Below are positions 21,866-35,000 of a stretch of 64,000 nucleotides of DNA, one piece after another (positions within the stretch are counted from its first letter, which is position 1; every line of letters begins with the position of its first letter). This stretch comes from Fagopyrum homotropicum. Lineage: Eukaryota > Streptophyta > Magnoliopsida > Caryophyllales > Polygonaceae. A program made the translations under genes and the position numbers. Location of the stretch: assembly GCA_033239125.1 (NCBI GenBank), contig BSWB01000006.1, forward strand, positions 115,676,242-115,740,241, read 5' to 3'. The notes under the pieces were generated by a model that was not told the DNA's origin, ran no database searches, and was given only the letters and a program-made list of their open reading frames with translations.

Positions 21866-23729
21866 ATGGAGGGGATTGAAGAAGCTAACAAAGCAGCTGT
21901 GGAGAGTTGTCATGCTGTGCTTAATTTACTATCCCAACCACAAGATGAAGCTCAGAAAAGGAGTTTAATGGCTAAAACTGACCAATCAGTGACCAAGTTT
22001 AAGAGGGTTGTGTCTCTTCTTAACAATGGTCTGGGTAAGGGTTCAGGGAAGGCAAGGTTTAGGTTCAAGAAATCTATAAACCCCTGTTTTCCCCAAAGGA
22101 GTTTACTTGAAAGCCCGATTTGTCGAAAGCCAGATGAACCAACCAAACAGAAACAGCATCTCCAACTTTGGCAAGCCAGCTTGAATGGGGGTAGGAATCA
22201 GGAAAATGGTTCAACAACTGAGAATAGTTCTCTTTCTCTTTGTTTGGGGAATCGCCCATCCCTTGGGTTGAGCTCGAACGCGAAATCTTCGCTGTCTACA
22301 TCGATGCATTACCAGCTTCTTCATCATCAACAACAGCAGATGCAACAAAGGATTCAGCTTCAATCAGAGCAAAAAAATCCTGCTGAGATTTGGTACCGGA
22401 AAAGCAACGGTGGCGTGAATCTTAATTTTGATAGCTCTAATTGCACACAGACTGTGTCGTCTACTACTACTAGGTCCTTCATATCATCATTGAGTTTGGA
22501 TGGAAGCGTGGCGAACGGGAGTGGAAATGGATTCACTTTAATTGGTGCAGCACAGTCATCTGATCATAATTCAAGCCTACATAGAAAGAGGTGTTCCGGA
22601 AGAGGGCAAGACGGGTCAATGAGATGTGGAAGCAGTGGAAAGTGTCATTGCTCTAAGAAGAGGTTAGACTCAAGCTTGATCAATTAATGATGCACACACA
22701 CAATTTTTCTGATGTTTTATATCTTCTATTAATGCAGAAAACACAGAGTGAAGAGATCAATCAGGGTTCCTGCTATAAGTAACAAGAATGCAGACATCCC
22801 AACAGATGACTATTCGTGGAGAAAGTATGGACAGAAGCCAATTAAGGGTTCACCTCACCCGAGGTAATTTCTTTTTCTAGCTTACCTCTCAATTGGTTGT
22901 AACTCCGAAAACGGAATGAAAACAAATTTAGTCTATATATATTCTCAATCGTCAAATGCCTTGAAATCATTCCTTTTGATTTCAAGTAATTGGAGTAAAA
23001 TGAGAGGAAAGAAACACATTTTGCATTGAGAATAAGAGAGCTTTCACCATAAGTGTTAGTTTTATAAAATGAACAATAACATTCAAGTAGACTAGATTCA
23101 TTTCTATTCCGTTTCCAGAGTTATAACCAAATGACTCTTTAAATTGATGCCAAAACTGCAAACTTGCTATTATATTGACTTGTAGTTTGAGCTTGGTGGT
23201 TGAAAAATGTTGCTCTTGGTGCAATTTGTCCCTTCAGTTGAAATTCTTGCCTTTGCCAACTCTGTGTAATCTGTGTACAGTAAGTGGCCTTTTTTGCTGG
23301 AACAAATTCTTAGTGGATAAAGTGGGACATATTGTTCATTTGAAGGAAATTTGGTTCTTTGTTCTAAATTTGTGGTCCTATGTCTTCTTGACTTCTAAAA
23401 ATTTGTGGACATTATATAAATATGATAGTCTAGTTCTCTGAAATACAGTGAACAATACAAAGGAACACTGCCATGGAAGAATTATCCAATTCTACTGAAT
23501 CTCTGAACTATATAAACAACTTTGATTTCTTGAGGCTGAAATGTGTCATTGCTGATTGAGCATTTTGGGGTGATGACTTTGCAGGGGTTACTATAAGTGT
23601 AGCAGCATGAGGGGCTGTCCGGCGAGGAAGCATGTAGAAAGATGTTTAGAAGACTCTTCGATGCTCGTTGTTACGTATGAAGGTGAACACACTCATCCCT
23701 GTTTGCCGTCACAGTCAACAAACGCGTGA
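21866..23729 (+). CDS. WRKY transcription factor, group IId (three exons, 355 aa)
   Basis: Exons are 21866-22662, 22738-22863 and 23585-23729, with GT-AG introns of 75 and 721 bp; joined they give 355 codons and a TGA stop. The N-terminus (MEGIEEANKAAVESCHAVLN, then FKRVVSLLN and KARFRF) is that of the WRKY21/39/74-like group IId. Next come an EAR-like LSLCL (residues 123-127), the plant zinc-cluster with CHCSKKRKHRVKR (about 256-272), and the WRKY domain: WRKYGQK at 293-299, zinc ligands C313, C319, H343, H345 (C-X5-C-X23-H-X-H). The last intron splits the Arg codon before GYYKC, the classical R-type position. IId WRKYs bind W-boxes in the nucleus, and many bind calmodulin through the N-terminal motif. 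No damage is seen. Confidence 0.95.
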
Positions 23730-25070
23730 TTTCGTCGAAGAACTTGTTTCCCTTTTGAGTTTCTTAGCATTGAAAGAATTGTAGCCGTACAAGGAATGAC
23801 TTGAACTGTTCCTGTACATACCGGTGCTTGAAAAGGTGAATAGATGTTAGTGTTTCGGATTGGCGGGTTCGGGTTCGGGTTCGGTATCTTTTCGGGTTTG
23901 GGACAAAGGTATAATTCAAGACATATATGAAGAAAATATTTGGGGGGTTTCTTATTGTATTGAGCAAGTCTTTTCCTGCCTTATGATGCTTGTCTTGTTC
24001 TGAATATGTGAACTGATATGAGAAGTCACTCATAGGATGAATGTGAAAATTTTTAGTATCATGTCATATGAATGTTGCATTACACAAAAAAAATCTAATC
24101 ATTCAAACGATTCGAATATGAGCATATTATTAAGTTCAATTAAAATTTAGGCTCGGCTTATACATTAAAAAGCTAAAGGTTGTCTCGTTCAAGTCATCAT
24201 GAAGATGACTGTGAGTCAATCTTCAGTAGGGCTATTATATTATTCAGACTTGGGTTGAGTTTGTTTTACTTTCCAAACGAGTTGAATATGAACACATTTT
24301 AAAGACTTGTGTTGAGTTTTTTTTTACTTTCAAAATGAGTTGAATATGAACACATTTTAAAGTTCTGTTAAATTTAGACTTAATTCAGGCTCGTTTATAA
24401 GCAAGTTGAACATGATAATGTGAAAAATTGGCATGTTTGGCTCCAATAACATTAATGAGAGAATTGAACAAACTACCTTACTTCACTAATATTAGTTATA
24501 TGAGTTAGTAAATGCCACCCTTCTATAACTTGGTAAATAGCATAACAAAACATATAAAGACCGATTTATTCTTATCTATTACAATAAATTTATCCTAATT
24601 GGTTACAAGAGATATTTCTATAATCTTTATTTGCATAAGATCATTTTGCATTAACGTCATACTTTTTTATAATTTTTATTGGTTTTATTAAACTTTATAT
24701 AATATATATTTTTCTTATTAAATCTTATATAATTTATAACTTAGGATTTTACAACTTAATTTAGCACAAATAATTTTAACTTGTGTTGATATTCTTGTAA
24801 ATGAGACATATCGCTTGTAACTTTATTATTTTGGCTGGTAGTCTATTCCACCCACCTAATATCAACCGGAAAATTTGGATCCCTTGATTTATTTATTTTT
24901 TTTGAAAATTCTAAATACATGTTAATTATGGTACTTGAATTTTCTCTTGTACTCGATTTAATGTAAATAATTTTCTTATACAAGAATTAATGTAAATAGT
25001 TTCTTGTACACGATTCTTGTATCGTATACAAGTAACTCAAAAATATTATTAGTTTAATTTTCTTGTACAC
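23730..25070. other. Spacer 3' of the WRKY gene
   Basis: No gene is recognised. The stretch is AT-rich. A ~60-bp near-tandem duplication lies at about 24283-24365 (agttgaatatgaacacattt twice), and alternating cttgtaca words occur at about 24950-25100. The first ~300 bp is presumably the WRKY 3' UTR and terminator region. Confidence 0.5.
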
Positions 25071-25462
25071 AAGTGATTCGACTATCTCTTGTACCTGAAA
25101 CTCATATACAAGAATTAAATACAAAATCTCAGAGTGTAAAGCGAGAACCGCAACCCAGAGCAGCGCCGGAGAAAATTCACCATCTGAACGAATTACAGCG
25201 TGGATCACACAACAAAGACTGGAATTTTATGGAGAAGAAATTTGTAGGTGAAAATGAAAGAAATATTGTGATGGAGTGGGGCAGAAATTTGTGTGGGGAT
25301 GATTGCGAGGTTGTCTGGTTTGAAATCAAGGACGATTTTGAAAAAATAATTTGGGTTTTACATGATTACAACGCTAGGGTCAACTACGTTGTGGCCCCTA
25401 ACTCCGGCGCCAACCAGTCCTTCGATTCCTCCTTCCTTTGCAGATCTGGCTTTGTTCAGTAG

Positions 25463-25795
25463 ATGATATGTGATCAGGCGCCTTTATGATTATGGGCTGT
25501 ATGAACAAGTGTTGTCTTTGTACCACCGATGTGTTTTAGCAGGTTGCCCTTCTGATTGCTATACGTATCCCTTGGTCATCAAGGCTTGTTCGGCTCTTCG
25601 TGGGTTGAAATCAGGAGGAGATATTCATGTTGTTGTTTTGAGAACTGGGTCAAAACAAAATTTTGAAGATAACAATGACGATGGAGGCTTTGCAAGAGAA
25701 AGGGGCTCAATCACATTGACAGGGATCTATACAATTTTCTAGAGATTTGTGAACAGAAGCACAGTTCATTGTTTGTTGGAAATCAAGTAGGGGTT
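25463..25795 (+). pseudogene. Pentatricopeptide-repeat gene fragment
   Basis: The frame contains RRLYDYGLYEQVLSLYHRC, SDCYTYPLVIKACSALRG and IHVVVLRTG, the N-terminal repeat pattern of plant organellar PLS-class PPR proteins. A further piece in another frame, FLEICEQKHSSLFVGNQ (about 25735-25790), is also PPR-like. There is no full-length reading frame, so this is a relic; it abuts the RT gene below. The less clear frame at 25206-25460 is not recognised. Confidence 0.6.
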
Positions 25796-26597
25796 AGAAG
25801 TTTTAGGGATACAAGAAGATGCCCACCAAGTGTTTGTTTTTATGTCCCAAAGAAAATTTCCTTTGGTGAGCTGAATTTTTCTATGACGACGGAGGGCAAT
25901 GGTTTCCGTCATTGTCCACTTAGATCATTTCATGGGTGTGGTGATGGTAGGGAGGGAAGTAGAGGTTTCTCTTGCCTAGTAAGTCATTTGAAAAGGCAAC
26001 ATCTCTTTGCGGTTGAACGCAAAAATGAAGTTCGGGGCTTACTTGAGTGTGATCTTGATGTTTTTACGGCGTTTGTGGAGGTGCTGGTTGCTCTTAGGAT
26101 GTGGTTGTGTGGCCGGTGTATGAGTCTTCATTCTCTGAGTCGTGAATTTCGTCACCCAGATGACTCTGTTTCTTCCTTTGGTGACGAGGGTGGATACATT
26201 GTGGGTATCTTGAGGCCGCTTGTGGGTATTTCGAGGCCGGTTGCTGGAGATCAAGTTGGGGTGGACAATGCGAGTATGTGTTTTGATGCAGATCTATTGG
26301 AGAGGGTTATGCGAGTTCCTATTTCTACCGTGAAAAGCATCCCTCATAGTTGTCGTCTTAGGTTCTCTCAAGCGTTGTTTAGCACTCTCTTGAAGGTGGT
26401 AGCTGAGCCCGGGTGTCTAGCTGCTTGGGTTTGTTGTTTTTACTTCCTCGGTGCACTTTGCAGGTGTTCAGGCCTTTGAGCAGGCGAGACAGAAGATCGG
26501 AAAGTAGAAAGTCGATACAATATCAGCGGATTTTGCAGGCATTGTCTATTTGGGGAGAGGCTGAGGGTGTTTCGAGTCTAGTGGAAGCCTTGTTAGA
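25796..26597 (+). pseudogene. YLDD-type reverse-transcriptase gene, 5' part (split by element C)
   Basis: This open stretch encodes the N-terminal part of a plant RT-domain protein: SFGELNFSMTTEGNGF, a Cys/His segment ending in CLVSHLKRQHLF that could be a zinc finger, then FDADLLERVMR and RLRFSQALFSTLLKV. Near 26455 the frame changes: the expected continuation LLFLLPRCTLQVFRPLSRR is in the next frame. The gene is interrupted at 26597 by element C and resumes at 37794. The protein family is plant-wide in my recollection but its function is unknown; it is not a standard plant L1 LINE protein. Confidence 0.7.
26593..26597. repeat. Target-site duplication of element C, left copy (ttaga; right copy gtaga at 37794)
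   Basis: The five bases before the left LTR (ttaga) and after the right LTR (gtaga, 37794-37798) match at four positions. Removing the element and one copy keeps the RT frame open across the junction. Confidence 0.65.
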
Positions 26598-28355
26598 TGT
26601 TCGCCCCTAGAGGTGTGTGCAAATAAGTTTTAAATTTATAAAACTAGAATCAAGCAGCGAACCCGCAGTGTACGGATCGACGTAGTTAAGCAAGAATTCC
26701 AGAGTATCGAACACAGGGATTTGGGTGGAACGAACTCGATTGCAGGTTATCAAGCAAGTAAATATGGGAGTTTTGCAGATATTGGGAAACAACAATCCTA
26801 AAGATCTAGGTATCCAGCTGTGGCAATCGATTCAAGATATACTAATAATGTAAAGACAGAGTAGAGATATGCAAAGGTATACTAATGTAAGGTAATCGTA
26901 CGGTTGAGGTTCCAAAAACCTTATGTAACTCACCTAAAAGACACTCCCTATACAGGTTGTTGAGGCTCAATATAGAAAGATTCTAAAGACGAGGATCAGT
27001 ATCAAATACCCAAACTTATAATCTAAAGATCAAGACTAACTTAACCGATTGAGGTTGTTGAGGCTCACAATCGAGGTAGAGGTTGTTGAGGCTCACTACC
27101 ACCTAGAAAAGACAAGTCTAAACTAAGTTAAAGCGAATCTTTAACTTTGGATTAAAGTAAAAGCAGGCTCGTAAACTTAAGAGAAATCACGGTTAGTTCT
27201 TGAGGTTCCACGGCCGTGGACTCAAGAACAGACCGTAATTTAGGGTTGTCGGCGATTCTCTCTAACTCTCAGGGTCTAATCTGTTTGCGATCGATCTATC
27301 ATCACCTATGCCACAACTATCAACCCTTCACCTTAGAATTGTTAAGGGTTTTTAGCCAATAACAGTCATATTGATATCAATTCAAGAATTAAAGGATAAA
27401 AGATGTAAACTTTCAAGAACTATCAATAATCTTCAAATGAATCTCAAGATCACAATCAAGAACAAGTGTTTTATCAAAAGATCCAAAACGAAGTAAACAA
27501 TCACAACCTTAGGAAAGAAGAGAAACGGGATGTCAATCCGTTTCCAAATCAAACCTAAACAAGAAGAGAGATCTTCTTGCAAAATCTTCCAAGAACTTCG
27601 ATCTTCCACAAATCTGAAGATCACAACAGCAATCTCCACTAAAAGTGCGAGTTTTGAGCAACTCTCCAATACGAACTTTGATCTCCAATGAGATCTCCCA
27701 AATACCTCTAAATCGAGGGTTTGTGTGTTGCTAAGCGTTGATCCTGTCTATGCGTTAATGTGTAAGCGATGATTGTAAGCGAGCCTGACGGAATCTCTTT
27801 TCTTCCGTCTTTTTATAATGCAGGGCAGAGTGTCGGCCCGGCCCGATCTTCAAAAGATCATGGCTTCGAAGTGTGGCGAAAAGATTCGCCAAGATCACGG
27901 TCGTGGAAGATTCCACGACCGTAATTCTAGGGCGTGGAAACAATTACGGTTAGTTCCACGACCGTAGAATCCCCTGGAATGAACATCGAATTCTGACTCT
28001 GAATCCACGGCCGTAATTCTGAACGTGGTTTGTGATACGGCCGTATTTTAGGGCGTAATTTAGGGCAAGAACGTGATTCTTCCCTAAACTCGTGCATTCC
28101 TCAATCTAAGACTCCAAATTGCTTCCAAAAAGTGTCCTCGATCTATGGACATATCAACTCAACTCTCCTTAGCTCGATTCCGTTCGGAAATAGCTCCAAA
28201 TCACCTATAATCAACATAGAACTAGTGTAGACATCCATATCGACAATATAGGCAATACTAGCTCATATATGCATAAAGATCAATCAAAGACTATCAATAT
28301 GAATCAAATACGATTAGAAAACGTGCCTAAAATATCACAATATTTCATGCTAACA
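26598..28355 (-). repeat. 3' LTR of element C
   Basis: The plus strand starts tgttcgcccctag and ends tttcatgctaaca. It is almost identical to 36036-37793 and about 85-90% similar to the solo LTR at 11827-13560. Ccacggccgtgg-type words occur at 27195-27240 and 27895-28075, and ttgttgaggct(t)ca is repeated at about 26957, 27050 and 27081. The adjacent polypurine tract (element sense AAGTATGGGGTTATT) is at 28356-28372. Confidence 0.93.
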
Positions 28356-28372
28356 AATAACCCCATACTTAA

Positions 28373-29699
28373 CACTTGCTTGTCCCTAAGCAAGGTCTTT
28401 CAAAAAGCTTTAAACAAGAGTTAGGATGAAATATGTGTACCTTCTTTTGGATGAATGTGACTTCTAAAGAATAGATCATTCTCAAACCTTGCTTCAATCG
28501 TTCATCAAACTTTCACACACTCAATTAAAGAGTAAAAAGCAAAGAGAGTTCATGAATCAATTTAACCTCAAAACAAGCATTATAACCTTCAAACATTATC
28601 AAAATCAATCATAAGAAGCTTTAATTCAGATCACCAAGTCATATAACATTCTTTTGATCTTAAGGACTTTCAAAGAAAAGGTCTAGAGTATGGAAGGGAA
28701 GGGAAAACTTTAAGGGAAAGTGGTGCATAAATCCGGGAAAGTGGACAACTACCTTCTTCTTCTTATGCGGTTCCCGCAACACTTCAACTTAGAGCTTCGC
28801 TCTCTTCTTTTCATTCTTCGACTTTACTTTTGGAGTTATGGATAGAGGTGCACAAAAACCGAAGCCTAGGAGATCGGCGTTTTCTCAAAATTGCAAGAGA
28901 TGCCTCAAACCCTTAGCGCACATACCATAATCCGCTAGGAATATCGCTCAATCCGACTTTGGCAAGACACAAACACCCGGCTATGTGAATGGTGCCGAGT
29001 TACTCATCGTCATGATTGACTTCCCCAAACCTATAATTTCTTTCTATTCAATTGATTGCAAAATAATTGCTCTCATGGCCCTCCCACATCAAACATGCCT
29101 TTTTCTCATTCACTTTTCCAAATTCCCGGATAGGTGAGGGAGGCTAATATTTCAATGAGGAGCTAGATGATCAAAGAAAGAAGAAAGAAAGTATCGAATT
29201 GCCTTAATCATTTCAACAAGAAGTATAGGAACTTATAATGTGATTTCAACTTCAATTTCTCAACATGATTTAGGTAACGTTTTCACATTATAAAACTTGC
29301 AAAAGAAGTAGAATTCATTCATTCAAATTCTTTTTGATTTACAATCCTTTTAAGCATGCAATTGTCATCAAACTCAATTCGCAAGTAGTGATTATCATGG
29401 AAATCATCTCAATTCATTAGAAGCACAAAATTTTCAAAATTTTTCAATTTTTATGGCTTTTTAAAGTTCTTTTTCATGCAATGCAAGAATGAAACGTGTA
29501 ACACATAATGAATATGCAATGATAGTCTTGAAACGAAAGCAACATAGAGAGTAGAGTTATTACAAATTTTTAGTGCATCGCACCCCATACTTAGGACGAA
29601 CATTGTCCCTAATGTTCACAAGAGAGAACAAAAGAAAGAAAAGAAAAAGAAACTCACAAGTGGTGGCGGGAATGTCTAAAACGAACGGTCATGCATCGA
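28373..29699 (-). other. Untranslated 3' part of element C
   Basis: No coding signal is seen. The segment corresponds to 645-2096 of element A and shares blocks such as cccggctatgtgaatggtgc (28976-28995) with it, but is otherwise diverged. Confidence 0.65.
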
Positions 29700-31268
29700 T
29701 CACTGCGGCGCCGGCGGAGGTGGGAAAGGAGAGAAACTCGGATCATAGAACCGCCCAAACTGCTGGCGGTAGACGTCCCTCATCATGTGGTCAAGGTCGT
29801 CTAGGCGTCCGTCTCTAGCATCCGCCCGGATCTCTAGTGCTCCAACTCTCTCCGAAAGTCCGGTAGCCCAATCCGGCATCTGCTCGTACCATCCCGGGGC
29901 GTGACTGTACCATGATGGAGCATCGGATGGTGCTGGTGCTGGTGGCGGTGGTGGTGCTGCTGGCTGCGTCGTGGACCAAGGAGGGGGTGTGTCGTACCAA
30001 GTGGGAGGTGTAGTCATCCACGTGGGCCTCTCACTCACGCTGGCGCGGCGAGATGACGAGCCTGAAGCTCTAGCTGGGCGTGGAGAGCGCCTGGGTACAT
30101 CCGGGGCCGCCTCCGGCTGATCCGGAAACGTGCCGAACTCCTGCTCCGCTCCTCCACCACTCTCGTACTGCTCTCCCATCTCCTCCTCATCCACAACCGG
30201 TGGTGGAACGTAAGGGGGAGCTACAAGCCTGTTCGCATGCATCGCAGCGAACGTCTCCTTCCAATTGTGGCGTCCCGCCACAATGGAATACTCTGGCAGC
30301 CACTCAATACCCCTACCCGTCCTACTCTCCCAAGGCATGCCCGCATAAGGCGGACCTCTATGTGTGGGGAAGATGAGTCCCCTAACCATGAATGCATGTA
30401 ATCCTAGAGGTACGGCGGGTATGCGGGTGCAAGCTGAAAAATCCACACCAAATGTCCTAGCCATGTGGGTCACTATCCCACCATATCCAATGTTCCCCTT
30501 CGATTTGTTCTTGAGTTTACTCATCGTAGCCGCCAAAAGAGTAGCACAATCTGCGCGGCATCCATAAAGCATACTGTAAAGAAGGAATAGCTCATCTGTC
30601 TTGATCTTTTGGGGCGTCTCCGTCCTAGGAAAGAGACACTCCGAAAGAACACGGTGAGCTATCTTCAAGGCTAGATGGTACATCAATCTAGCCTTGGTAT
30701 CGGCGGGTTGCCAACGGTCCTCGTCGGCGTAAATCATTGCCACTTCCTCCCAAAAATCCTTGGCGGAAACGCCTCTAGGAAGTCAACCATTGTAGGTCTC
30801 ATGGAACCCGAAAATGGTCCCAAACTCAACTATACTCAACTGATAGTCTCGATTCATGAGACGGAAGGAGACGGTCCTATCAACATGGCTGTGCTCGAAA
30901 GACGTCACAACCTCTCGGGTGATCTCCTCATAAGCGTCTTCACGAATGTTCGTGAAGACAAGCAATCCGGCTCTATCCAAGAGCCATGTAAGGTCATCAA
31001 CTATGTTGAGAGGATGTAAATCCTCCAACAACAAATACCTAGGGCCAATCACTGCCCTCTTCTCTATCTTCTCAAATGCAGCTAGGTAGTTTTCGTGTAT
31101 GGTTGGGATGCTAGGGTGAGGAGGTGAGGATGGAGGTGAGGGTGAGGATGGTAATGAGGGAGATGAGGGTGGTGGTGCCCTAGAGGTTGAGGGGTTGCCC
31201 TTTCTTTTCTTATTTTGGTTCCCTTTCTTCTCCTTTATCCTTCCTGAAACTCTCCTTACGAAATCCAT
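29700..31268 (-). pseudogene. Athila third open reading frame of element C, one premature stop
   Basis: It starts at the ATG at 31268 (MDFVRRVSGRIKEKKGNQ), followed by a Ser/Pro-rich stretch, a block with VVTSFEHSHVDRTVSFRLMN similar to the element A protein, then TGA at 30783-30785. After the stop the same frame continues (FWEEVAMIYADEDRW ... GIVTHMARTFGVDFSACTR ... GMPWESRTGRG) to a Pro/Trp-rich C-terminal region and a stop at 29700. TGG to TGA would explain the break. The stop is not at the same residue as in element A, so the two copies were disabled independently. Function unknown. Confidence 0.75.
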
Positions 31269-32096
31269 TTTCAGCAAAAATCACGGTCTGTTCTTGGGGA
31301 ATTACGGCCGTGGTTTACCCAGCGACCGTAATTCGTCTCAGAAATTCGTGAATCTCAGCAAATTCATCAACAATCACCACAGCAAGCAGTCCTAATCTAA
31401 TTCCTTCCGGTCTTTATCAGTTCTTCCTAAAAAACTGTAGCAAAAACGAACTAAATCCGTGAAAATCAAGAAGAAAGAAGTAACCTCTTTTTCGGATTGA
31501 AAAATCCAAAATGCGTGTTTGTTGATCGATTTCCACTCGATTTGTTGCTTGGATTCTGTTCGTGGTTGGATTTGCTGCAGTTTAGGACGAAGAATCGTTG
31601 AAAACGATTAGAAAACGAGGAATTGAGAGAGGTGGAGGGTTTTCGGTTTCTAGGTCGTGGAATTGGGGAAATTTTGGTTAAGTGTGTGAAGAATGTGGGT
31701 TTTATAGTGGCCGGCAAAATTTCCAAAAATTACGGTCTGTCGGGGCATTCCACGGCCGTGGAAGTGTACGGACCCGTGGTTTTGGTGATTTTTCAAAGGC
31801 TTTTGAAAATTACGGCCACTGTAGCTATGACGACCGTAATTTAGACCGTGGAACCTTCTGTAAATCTTCAAAGTCTAAATTTCGTCACTCCTCTTCGACA
31901 TTATCTTCCCTTTTTCCTTTTCCATCGATCCTACAACCAAAAACACGAACATACCGGAAGAAATCGAGGCAAAGTAAAGCAAAAACGTCTATTCTAAACT
32001 AGTCTATGAATCGAAAACAAAAACAAAAATGCAATACCTTGGGTTGCCTCCCAAGAAGCGCTTTGTTTAAGGTCCGTAGCTAGACCAATCTTGTAC

Positions 32097-35000
32097 TTAT
32101 TCGAGTGCGGTAGGTGCAAACTCCTCAGCTTGGAGTTCCGGCGAGTACTTCTTGAGTCGTTGGCCGTTCACCTTAAAACTTCCGCTAGCTTCACCCCATA
32201 CTTCAACTGCACCATGGGGGAAAATACGCTTAATTAGAAAAGTTCCGGTCCAACAGGATTTAAGCTTACCTGGAAAGAGGCGAAGTCTTGAGTTAAAGAG
32301 GAGAACTTGATCTCCTTCTTTGAAGTCCTTTGGAATGATATGCTTATCATGCCAACGCTTTGCTCTTTCCTTGTAGATCTTGGCGTTTTCATAGGCATTC
32401 AAGCGAAGCTCATCCAGCTTGTTGATGTCTAGGAGACGCTTCTCTCCCGCTTCCTTCATGCTGAAATTTAGCCACTTGATAGCCCAAAACGCTTTGTGCT
32501 CCAGCTCTACCGGCAAATGACAAGATTTCCCATACACAAGGTTGTATGGTGTGGTTCCTATGGGAGTCTTGTACGCAGTCCGGTACGCCCATAATGCATC
32601 ATCTAGTTTCAAGGACCAATCCTTCCTAGTCCTTGAAACCGTCTTCTCTAGAATTCCCTTGATCTCCCTATTTGAGATCTCAACTTGTCCACTCGTTTGT
32701 GGATGGTAAGGGGTGGCGATCTTGTGAGTAACCCCATACTTGGCTAGAAGAGCTTCAAAGCGACGGGCTATGAAGTGAGAACCTCCATCACTAATGATTG
32801 TCCTTGGTGTTCCGAATCATGGGAAAATGGTCTTGTTGAAGAACTTAACTACCACCATGGCATCATTTGTGGGAGAGGCAATTGCTTCCACCCATCTAGA
32901 AACGTAGTCTACCGCCAATAATATGTATTGGTTTCCACAAGAAGATGGGAATGGTCCCATGAAATCGACTCCCCAAACGTCGAAAATCTCCACCTCTTGG
33001 ATGTTGTTGAGGGGCATCTCGTTCCTTCTAGAAATATTGCCTGTTCTTTGACAAGCATCGCAACAAGAAACAAAGGATTGCACATCTTTAAATAAAGTAG
33101 GCCAATAGAATCCAGATTACAATACCTTTGCGCTAGTTTTGTTCGAACTAGCGTGTCCTCCACAAGGTAGTGAATGACAATGGCGGATGACATTTTGCAT
33201 CTCATCTTCCGGCACACATCGCCGGATGATGCCATCTGGACCTCTCTTAAAGAGGAGAGGCTCGTTCCAATAGTATTCCCGGACGTCCTTGAAGAACTTC
33301 TTCCTTTGTGCGTATGACAGTCCGGGTGGTATCTCCTGGCAAACCAAATAGTTAACGAAATCAGCAAACCATGGTTCGTTACCTTTGGAGACTACCTTGA
33401 TGCACTCCTCTATGATATGTAGGTGTTCGTCCGGAAAGGAGTCATCAATGGGCAAATGGTCGTCCTCTAGATGTGTTAGACGACTCAAATGATCCGCAAC
33501 AGAATTTTCCGAGCCTTTCTTGTCGCGGATCTCAAGATCGAATTCTTGTAGGAGAAGAATCCATCTAATCAGCCTTGGCTTCGCATCTTTCTTCGCAAGG
33601 AGGTACCGGATCGCAGCATGATCCGTGTAGATAATCACCTTTGCACCTACAAGATAAGAGCGAAACTTGTCAATAGCGTAGACAATGGCTAGAAACTCTT
33701 TTTCCGTAGTGGCGTAGTTGAGCTGAGCTTCGTCTAGCGTCTTGCTAGCGTAGTATATGGCGTGGGTTCGTCCTTCTTTTCGTTGTCCAAGAACAGCTCC
33801 AATGGCTACGTCACTAGCGTCGCACATAATCTCGAAGGGGAGAGTCCAATCCGGAGGTTGGATAATAGGTGCTGAAATTAGAGCTTGCCGAATGGTGTTA
33901 AACGCATCTAAACATTCCTGTGAAAACTCAAAAACCGCATCCTTCATCAATAGATTAGTGAGAGGTTTTGATATCTTAGAAAAGTCCTTAATGAAATGTC
34001 TATAGAATCCAGCATGTCCTAGGAAACTTCTTATCCCCTTCACCGAAATTGGGGGAGGAAGTTTCTCTATGGTCTCTATTTTGGCCTTGTCTACCTCTAT
34101 CCCTCTACTAGAGACTAAGTGACCTAATACGATTCCTTCCTTAACCATGAATTGACACTTTTCCCAATTAAGAACTAGGTTAGTGTCTTCACAACGTTGT
34201 AAAACAAGAGAAAGGTTAGAAAGACAATCGTTAAAAGAGGGACCGTAAACGGAGAAGTCGTCCATGAAGACTTCCATGATTTCCTCTACGTATTCGGAGA
34301 AGATGGCCATCATGCACCGTTGAAAGGTGGCTGGAGCGTTGCAAAGCCCGAACGGCATTCTCCTATAAGCGAACGTACCCCAAGGGCACGTGAATGTGGT
34401 CTTCTCTTGATCATCCGGATGTATCGGAATCTGAAAGAAGCCACTATAACCGTCAAGGTAGCAAAAGTATGAATGTTGTGCTAACCTTTCAAGCATCTGA
34501 TCGATGAATGGCAATGGAAAGTGATCCTTCCGCGTTGCGTTGTTGAGCTTGCGGTAGTCTATACACATTCGCCATCCAGTTACGGTTCGGGTAGGAATGA
34601 GTTCGTTGTTCTTATTGGTGATGACCGTCATTCCTCCCTTCTTCGGAACTACTTGAACCGGGCTCACCCACTTGCTATCGGAGATAGGATAGATGATACC
34701 TGCATCAAGAAGTTTAAGAATTTCCTTCTTGACAACCTCCTTCATGGTCGGATTCAACCGCCTTTGAGGTTGTCTTGAAGTTCTAAAGTCCTCCTCCATT
34801 AGTATCTTATGCATGCATAGGGAGGGTTTAATTCCTACTAAGTCCTCAATAGCATAGCCTATGGCTTTTCTATGTTTCCTAAGGACAGTCATGAGCTGTT
34901 CATGTTCATCTATGCTTAATTTGGAACTAACGATAACCGGAAAGGTAGAATTAGATCCAAGAAAAGCGTACCTTAGATGAGTAGGAAGTGGTTTGAGTTC

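Noticed and set aside
25073..25462. Possible gene in front of the PPR fragment
   Set aside because: The frame begins without support and matches no family I recognise; it may be decayed PPR flank or chance.
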